Made by a program: the position numbers and the translations under genes
In this document: piece after piece, positions 57,386 to 64,000 of the stretch
Layout: each line of letters begins with the position of its first letter
Numbering within the stretch: the stretch's first letter is position 1
NCBI RefSeq assembly: GCF_023278565.1
Contig: NC_064677.1
Coordinates: forward strand, 434,001 to 498,000
Direction: 5' to 3'
Source of the DNA: Colletotrichum lupini
Lineage: Eukaryota; Ascomycota; Sordariomycetes; Glomerellales; Glomerellaceae
Length of the DNA: 64,000 bases
Notes under the pieces: generated by a model
Database searches by the model: none
Told to the model about the DNA's origin: nothing
Seen by the model: the letters and a program-made list of their open reading frames with translations, nothing else

Positions 57386-59391
57386 ATGCCGTCCATCAGA
57401 AGCTTCACATTGTACTGCCTGAGCGTTGCCACGCATCTTACATCAGCGTGGCCAACCCAGCATCCCGAACACGTCCAGATACTCACCCGAGCGGAGCAGC
57501 TCGCCACCGAATACGACTATGTCATTGTCGGCGGTGGCACGTCTGGCCTGACAGTCGGCGATCGACTCACAGAGGACGGCAAATGTCAGTTTCCAATGTG
57601 TCTTGTATCGCACAACGCTTCAATCTAATGCAGAGAAGACACCGTTCTCGTAGTCGAATATGGCTACTACGATAGCCAAACCGGCATGAACCCACGCCGT
57701 ATGTTCAACATCACGTCCAAGCCGTGTCCCAATCTCAACGGTCGAAGCTTCGATGTGGGTATTGGATGCGTCGTCGGTGGAAGCTCTTCCGTCAACGGCC
57801 AGGTATTCCTGAGAGGAACCAAAGATGAGTACAATGCCTGGAAAGAGCTTGGTGGACCCGGATCTACCTGGGACTGGGACAATCTGCTGCCATACTTCAA
57901 GAAGGTTCGAGCTATCAGACAAGGGCATGAGAACATACAAGATTGACAAGTCCTAGGGCATCACCCTCGTGCCTCCTGACGTAGCTCAAGCTCAGGAGTA
58001 CAACATCACCTACGATACCAAGTACTGGGGCACAACTTCCAAGATCTATGCTGCCTTTGGCAAGGGCCCTCTTCAGTCTGTCCTAAGTAGGTTCCAGCTC
58101 ACATGAACTCCTACCGTCACTCACAAACCACTGACCATAGTTCAAAGAGATCCTCTACAACGCAATGGCAAAGATGCCCGGCATGACCATCCCCGTCGAT
58201 AGCGGCGCGGGCGAGGCCGGCCTCTATTGGTACCCAATGTCCCAAGACCCTGTCCAGTTCCAGCGATCCTACGCCCGCACCGGCCACTGGGACGGCCTCA
58301 ACCGCGCAAACTACGAGATGATCGTCGGTGCCAAGGTCAACCGCATTCTCTTTGACGGTGACACAGCTACAGGAGTGCAATTCGTCTCTCGTAATAACAC
58401 GGGAGCCGCTCCTGTACAGATCAAAGCCCGTCGCGAAGTCATCCTGGCCGCGGGATCCGTACACACGCCGCAGGTACTCATGCTCAGCGGCATCGGGCCA
58501 CGCACACACCTCGAGGAGGCGCGCATCGCTGTCAAGGTCGACTTGCCCGGCGTCGGATCAAACTTCCAGGATCACAGCTATATCCCAAGCATATCCTATC
58601 AATGGGGCATCCAGCCACCCAACTCAGGCGGCGGTGGCTGGAGCGGCGGCGGTCCGCCCTCCCTCGCCTCCATGATCGGCCTGCCCGTCGTCAGCCCCGA
58701 TAGATTTGAGGCCTTGGCCAAGGCATTTGAAGCTCAAGACCCCAAGTCCCACCTGCCCTCGACCTACACAGCCGAGCAAACAGAGGGCTACAAGCAACAG
58801 CAGAAAGTCTGGGGCAGGCTCATGCGTTCCAAGAACGTCGTCTTCTCCGAGATGATGATGTACGGCCCCGGTGGCTCCGTGCAGAACCTGCACTGCATGT
58901 CCCGCGGCAACATCCTCCTCAACACGGCGCAGCCCGAGAGCGAAATGGTCGTCGACTACCGCGCTGCGTCGAACGCCATTGACTTGGACGTTATGGCGGA
59001 GATTATCAAGTTTATGCGGCGGTACATGACTACCGGCGACCTCGCGCAGTATCAGGCGCGCGAGACGTCGCCTGGCACGGGCGTGTCGTCCGATGCGCAG
59101 CTTGTGACCTGGGCCAAGGGGCAGATTATCCCGTCCGTGTATCATCCTGTCGGTACCACTGCCAAGATGCCGCGCGAGTGGGGCGGAGTGCTGGATGAGA
59201 ATCTGCTGGTGTATGGCGTGAAGAAGTTGAGAGTTGTTGATGCTTCGATGATGCCTACGACTGTTGGTGCGACCACGTCCATGACTGTTTACGCTGTTGC
59301 TGAAAAGGTATGTTCTGATGATTCAGGGTTCATGGAGTACTGCTAACAGGGATGACAGGCCGCCGATATGATCAAAGCGCAAACTCAGTAG
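57386..59391 (+). CDS. GMC-family FAD oxidoreductase, secreted, five exons
   Basis: Predicted join is 57386-57584, 57639-57904, 57957-58086, 58148-59307 and 59359-59391, 595 aa, all phases consistent. GMC enzymes oxidise alcohols or sugars with FAD and often make hydrogen peroxide outside the cell. Residues 1-21 look like a signal peptide. The FAD dinucleotide fold VIVGGGTSGLTVGDRL is at about 44-59. The first GMC signature region is GGSSSVNGQVFLRG, and the second is AGSVHTPQVLMLSGIG. The catalytic His lies in YHPVGTTAKMP. The partner catalytic position, normally His or Asn six residues before the Tyr of VYAVAEKAAD, is Thr here (GATTSMTVY). Splicing of exons 2 and 4 uses the only acceptors that keep the frame open and restore the family sequence. 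Confidence 0.92.
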
Positions 59392-59724
59392 TTGATGTTG
59401 GCCTTGTGTGGAACTTCTGAAAGGCTTTGATGGGGAGACACGTTGGATTTGGGACACATACTGCCGTTATCTTATCACATTCGTTGAGGGGTTTTACATA
59501 CCACGCAGACGACTCTACCCCGTTTTCAAGCCCGTTGTTAGAGGGTCAAATGATGCGCAGCCATTCGATCGAGTAGTCGTGTATTGACAATACTTCTAGT
59601 TTCATTCAATGTAAAGCTTTCATGTTTCTAGTAACTAAATGTTCCAGCCAAAGGCAATGGAAGCATGAACGTAATGATGATTCGACGGGCGTTGCCATCT
59701 CAAGTCCTCACACACTGACTTCTA
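59392..59724. other. 3' intergenic region between convergent genes
   Basis: A 333-bp spacer between the stop codons of the GMC and S28 genes. I see no gene, and nothing beyond AT-rich 3' flanks. Confidence 0.55.
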
Positions 59725-61503
59725 CTAAAGCTCCTCGGAGACTTCTTTCGCTCTCGTCAGCTTACCGAATGATACATGACTGATAGAAAACATACCTCCT
59801 TTGGCGCTGTCCTTGCTCTGCGCCTCCTCCCACTCCTTCATCCAAGCTTTGACAAACTCAACCTCCTGAGCCTGAACGTTCTTGATGGACGCAGGCGGGA
59901 AATCCGGCGTGACATCCTCCGGCTTCAATCCGTTCTCATCCCAGTGATGAACACCCAAATCAATGAGAAGGAAGGGTTCGCTGGTCGTGGACTTGCGGTT
60001 CAGGCCAATTTTGTGGGGTGTGGCAGCTCTCCAGGGATCAGCTTCGCCATCGACGATAGCGACACGCGGGTAGCTAAAGTTGAAGCCGCCGTGCTTATTG
60101 ATGGCGTCCACGTTGGGGGGCTCAGTGATGTTGAACGCTTCGCGGCAGTAGATGGAGCTGTAGTCGACGTCGATGAGGCGCGAGATAAGGGGAAGCTCAT
60201 CGTCGGGCACACCCGATCCAGTCTGAAAGTAACCCCATCTACGAGAAGTGTTAGAAGTTGATCGAACTCGCTGACTTGAAAACACTCACTCTGTGCAGAC
60301 CTGGTAGATCCAGCTACGGCCAGGGCCTTGGCGAATAGAGGTGTTTTGGTGTTCTTCACTGTTGCGGCCCGAGAAGCACTTGACCAAGTCTCCGCTTTTG
60401 CAGCCCTTCTTGACGTAGTCCTTGACATAACCGACATAGTTGAGCATGCGATTCGTCAGCTTGGCGTCTGAGCCACTGGCGGACAGCAACTCGTCCACTG
60501 ACGACTTCAAATGACGGGTGCTGCCAAAGAGAACACTGTCTGAGCTGACAGTGGCACAGTACGTTCCAAAAGCGGTGGTATCCTGGGCAGGGTCCCAGTT
60601 GGTTGACTGCAGTCCCGAAATGCCGTACGACAGGGTGCTAGCGAAATCATCATCTTCAAGAGGGCCTAGACCGAAGAGATCCTTGAGCTGGCTCTTATCA
60701 GTTTCAGACTTTCCAAGCAAGATCTTGTCGACGACCTCAGTAAGCTTCTGGGTGGTCTCGGCGCAGTCACCTGGCGAAAAGAGCCTGGCACCTTCGTAGT
60801 ACTCCCAGTAGTCGATGATTGCTGCCGTGACACCTGACGACGAGATGCCGCCCCAGAAGACCTCGGGATAGAGCTTTCTCAGGAAGGCCGCAAAGGCTCC
60901 AGCGTACGAGCCTCCATAAGCAAGGTAGGGCGTGTCAGGCGCGGTAAGGTTCAAGTCCTCGTGACCAGGGAAGCTAATGTGCTTCGCGAAGTAGGCCGTA
61001 TCGGCGAGGGCCTGATCGGTGCTTAAGAAGCGGAGGTTCTTGGTGCTGAGGTCGGGCACAGGGAAACTCTTGCCATAGTAGCGATGTTCAAGAACGACAC
61101 CGACGCCACCGGTGGCCTTGGCAAGGATGGAAAGGATGCCGTGGTCGAGGAACGGCAGACGCTCCTTAGCGTCCGTCTCTCCGGCCGCGAGGATGATGAC
61201 AGGGCCTCCCTTGCGATAGTGCTTCGCATCGAACCAGTAGCGGAGGTCAAAATACTCGTCCGTGTGCGGCTCGTATCGCGAGTCGTTGTGAAAGTGGTCA
61301 ATAGGAACAGAGAGGTTGTACTCAGGGTACTGCTCCGCAAAAGCAGCCGAGGCGATTTCCACCTGAGACTCTGACTCCACCCGGGCAGCCGTTTGCAGCG
61401 CGTTCCAAGCCTCGTGGCCCGCCAGATGTTGCAAACCGAGTCCGGCAGCAACGGCCCGGCCCGCGGCCAGCATAAAGCAAGCTCCGGACTTCCAATTCGT
61501 CAT
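59725..61503 (-). CDS. S28 serine peptidase (prolyl carboxypeptidase / dipeptidyl peptidase II-like)
   Basis: Predicted join is 61503-60290 and 60238-59725, 575 aa, with a 51-bp GT-AG intron. S28 enzymes cleave next to proline and are usually secreted or vacuolar. Residues about 5-22 form a plausible signal peptide. The region DHFHNDSR fits the family N-terminus (substrate loop). The nucleophile Ser199 lies in GGSYAG, the Asp in VDGEADPWR and the His in GVHHWDEN, so the triad is complete. Several Asn-x-Ser/Thr sites support secretion. The ATG at 61503 is the first in frame; the frame is open upstream only with a non-ATG codon. An acidic-pH peptidase role in nutrient digestion is likely but inferred. 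Confidence 0.93.
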
Positions 61504-62376
61504 GTCGCCGGCGTGTGATGGGGAAACCAATGATGTCCGTCCCGCAGTTGGAGGCGGCGCCGAGTGTTGTTGTGACTAAAGTTGTGGAACCCGGTGTGAG
61601 TGGTGCGGGGTCGTTTCTGTGTGAGCATCGCGCCCAGGCCCATCCTCATTTGAGCTTACCTCATCACCTGTTGCTCTCACCGAATGTCATCTCATCTCAT
61701 CTCATCTCATCTCACCATCATTCATCTCGAGAGACCACTTTGAATGGGGCCACATCAAGATATGATCTCATCCTTTTGAAATGTGAAACTTGTTCTTGGT
61801 AGATTGGGGCACAAACAGTAGTGGTGATGCATACGATTAACTGTCTTTGACCAAGATGACTCGAGAGAGAAAGACTTTACAAATTCTTGATTTCCGCATT
61901 GAGACGCAGAGCTACGCTCGACATTCCAGAACGTTTGGTTCAATCTCATTTCAGTCTGCCGGCTGAGTCACCGGCCATAGACCCAGCGTAACATGCCCCG
62001 CTCGTAGGCTGTCAGCTCATGAGGGCTTCAATCGAGCCATCAATGCTGCAATCTGATGCAAGTGCGGAGTTGTCTGACAGAACAGCTTCAAAGTCGACGG
62101 GATTTTAAGGTCGACAGTGCTTATAGTTTATTTTCAATGGCAACATGACGCCCTCGGCGTGAGATTTGTGCCCTTGGCTTGGATCAGTAGGCCGCCCAGT
62201 GGCACCACACCAAGAGTGAAGCTTTGAAATCTGGCCCATAGGGACTGGGTAATGAAGGTTTGCTTGAGCTAGCTATACTCTGAAGAGGCTCCCCAGATAT
62301 AACATCTTCGTTTCGTTTTTGATGGCGACCTCATTTGGTCAAGCTAAACCTAAGAGACCCCATCTTCATTTCCGAA
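61504..62376. other. Divergent promoter region between S28 peptidase and epoxide hydrolase genes
   Basis: About 0.87 kb. It contains a CATCT pentanucleotide microsatellite (61688-61713) about 185 bp upstream of the S28 start, and an upstream out-of-frame ATG at 62322 before the hydrolase start. No gene seen. Confidence 0.55.
61688..61713. repeat. (CATCT)n microsatellite
   Basis: About five tandem CATCT units (TCATCTCATCTCATCTCATC). It lies upstream of the S28 gene and reads as GATGA units on that gene's coding strand. Confidence 0.85.
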
Positions 62377-63381
62377 ATGGCAGCTCTGAACCTTTCAGCG
62401 CTGGCCAAGAAGACGCTCGACGTCTCTCGCGGCTTCACCTACACCTACTACACTTCGCCCGCTCGCAACTCCAAGGTTACCCTCCTCCTCTTTCACGGCT
62501 GGCCTGACACGGCGCGTCTCTGGGCCGGCCTCATCAACAACTACCTCGTCCCAAATGGCTACGGCGTCGTGGCACTAGATAACCTCGGCTTCGGTGATAC
62601 CTCGAAGCCCACCGACCCAGAAGACTACGCATGGCACCGTCTTGCAGCCGACGCTGTCGGGATTCTCGACGCGGAGGGCTTAACCAAAGTCATCTCCCTC
62701 GGCCATGACTGGGGCTGTCTCATCGCTCAGCGGCTATACAACTTTCACCCCGATCGCATCTGCGGTCTCGTCACGTTGAACGTCCCTTACATGCCGCCCA
62801 CTGGCCATTTTGATCTCGAAACAGTCAACGAGATGACGAGAAAGGTATTTGGTGTCGGCATCTTTGAGTACTGGCACTTTTTTCTCGCCGAGGACTCGGT
62901 AGACCTCATGAATCAGAACCTCGAGTCTGTGTATAGCGTCACGTTCGGCGACCCGCAAACCTGGCTTGAGAACTGGTGCACGCCCGGCAAGATGCGTGAC
63001 TTCATCACCCACGACCGCACGCAGCCAACATTACCCTTCGCCACATCGGAACACAGAGCCGACTTCATAGAGCGCTACGGCAGAGACGGCGGGTTTGCTG
63101 CACCAAGGTGTGTTTACACTGTGACGGGCTCTGGGATCCAGGACAAGTCAGAGAGGATGTTGAGTGAGGAGGCGAAGACAATTCGGGTGCCGGTGCTCTA
63201 TTGGGGCGGGGAGCAGGACTATGTGTGCAGGCCTGAGTTGCTTCAGCAGAGCATAGCTGCTGGCGTGCTGCCGGATGTCAAGAGTATCACGAGGGAAGGC
63301 GGCCATTGGGCTCTTCTTGAGAAGCCGGTTGTGTTTGGAGAGGATGTGTTGGGATGGTTGCACGAGACTTTTGACTCTTGA
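62377..63381 (+). CDS. Alpha/beta hydrolase, epoxide hydrolase-like
   Basis: A single exon of 334 aa. Soluble epoxide hydrolases open epoxides to diols through an Asp ester intermediate. The oxyanion motif HGWPD is at residues 40-44. The nucleophile Asp111 lies in GHDWG, which separates this protein from Ser-nucleophile esterases. The catalytic His is at about 310 in GGHWALLEKP, and the acid is probably the Asp in GGEQDYV. Lid-domain tyrosines are plausible in FEYWHF. There is no targeting signal, so it is probably cytosolic. The start at 62377 (GAAATGG) opens the right frame; an ATG at 62322 belongs to another frame that overlaps the gene start. Confidence 0.92.
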   Translation: MAALNLSALAKKTLDVSRGFTYTYYTSPARNSKVTLLLFHGWPDTARLWAGLINNYLVPNGYGVVALDNLGFGDTSKPTDPEDYAWHRLAADAVGILDAEGLTKVISLGHDWGCLIAQRLYNFHPDRICGLVTLNVPYMPPTGHFDLETVNEMTRKVFGVGIFEYWHFFLAEDSVDLMNQNLESVYSVTFGDPQTWLENWCTPGKMRDFITHDRTQPTLPFATSEHRADFIERYGRDGGFAAPRCVYTVTGSGIQDKSERMLSEEAKTIRVPVLYWGGEQDYVCRPELLQQSIAAGVLPDVKSITREGGHWALLEKPVVFGEDVLGWLHETFDS

Positions 63382-63515
63382 GCCTGGACGGGGAGAACAG
63401 GGATAACCCCGCCGACAGCACAGAGTTACCTAAACATCATCTCACAGTGAAATCAAAATACAACCACATCAAAAAAGCAAAAGAATGGTCATCACGAGTT
63501 GTGATAAACTTGTTC

Positions 63516-63600
63516 TGGACGATCAGGGGATTGAACCCTGGGCCTCCCGCAGACACTAGGTGAATGCAAAGCGGGCGCTCTACCGCTGAGCTAAACGCCC
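63516..63600 (-). tRNA. tRNA-Ala(TGC) with intron
   Basis: An 85-nt gene on the minus strand. The acceptor stem GGGCGTT pairs with ATCGTCC, keeps the alanine identity pair G3-U70 and has discriminator A; one T-T mismatch sits at pair 6-67. The D-arm is GCTCAGCGGTAGAGC. The anticodon stem CCCGC and GCGGG flank TTTGCA with anticodon TGC, then a 13-nt intron (about TTCACCTAGTGTC) at the usual place one base after the anticodon. The T-arm is CAGGG-TTCAATC-CCCTG. Confidence 0.93.
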
Positions 63601-64000
63601 TGGATGGGATGCGACATTTGATGCCGCTGTGGGATGCTCACGATGCCCGCAAGCGAGTTTGAGAACCCCGCCAGACACAGCCGCATGCATGCGGGCGGAG
63701 ACAGAAGCCATGATATTAGTAAGAGAGCAAGGAGACAATCGCTGATTCCACCTGAACCCCCACAAGTTCCGCTGAAGTTACTCGATTGATTATGAACATG
63801 GCAGAGAGTAGAGACAACCACCCGAGAGAGATGCTTTGCTACAAGAGTGATGGTGCCGCCTCTTGAGGGTGTTGAGCAACCCTGTAGTTATGGCCCTGTT
63901 GAAGTACTCTCTTCTGCCAGTCCATAGCAACAACTCCGGAACTGCAAACTCTATTCTTTCGTCAACTAGTTTTAAACACTGGAGAGAGGGGAAGAGTCTT
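63601..64000. other. Right end of window, no confident gene
   Basis: 400 bp. The overlapping minus-strand open frames at 63580-63765 and 63591-63821 run into the tRNA and have no recognisable domain. Confidence 0.5.

Overview
The window is nuclear DNA from a filamentous ascomycete, most likely a Sordariomycete. The genes have short GT-AG introns with fungal branch sites and pyrimidine-rich leaders. They encode typical fungal families: a DHA-type MFS transporter, a P450, a GMC oxidoreductase, a Zn2Cys6 regulator, 2EXR and DUF3176 proteins, and an S28 peptidase. Between them lie AT-rich LTR retrotransposons that carry the C-to-T and G-to-A signature of repeat-induced point mutation (RIP). I cannot name the species.

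Layout. 1-4086 is the 3' part of a RIP-degraded Ty1/Copia element (copy A) cut by the window edge. 5021-9459 holds a metallo-beta-lactamase-fold hydrolase with an apparent GC-AG intron and an MFS exporter. 9833-11482 holds two tandem paralogous small CxxC proteins. 12576-13810 is a PAP2 lipid phosphatase, 17152-18842 is SRP54, 19908-21272 is an M14 carboxypeptidase homologue that has lost catalytic residues, and 21531-23254 is a P450. 26484-27848 encodes a secreted Pro/Ser/Gly repeat protein with regularly spaced Kex2 sites.

The central block, 28869-45294, is the most unusual part. Two neighbouring convergent genes, a DUF3176 membrane protein and an NTF2/SnoaL-like protein, have each been split by a full-length minus-strand Copia element (copies B and C). 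Both insertions have perfect 5-bp target-site duplications, and in both genes the reading frame is intact apart from the insertion. Copies A and C are one family in opposite orientations. Copy B is a related family with different LTRs.

47457-63600 is gene-rich again: a Zn2Cys6 transcription factor with two very short apparent introns near its N-terminus, malate synthase of the glyoxylate cycle with an unusual C-terminal tripeptide, tRNA-Ser(AGA), a possibly frameshifted small gene, a 2EXR-domain protein, a GMC oxidoreductase, an S28 serine peptidase, an epoxide hydrolase-like protein and an intron-containing tRNA-Ala(TGC).

The genes do not form an obvious single pathway. SRP54 and malate synthase are housekeeping or central-metabolism genes. 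The rest are accessory enzymes, secreted proteins and regulators of the kind often found near repeat-rich regions. No CRISPR array, rRNA, prophage or bacterial feature was seen.
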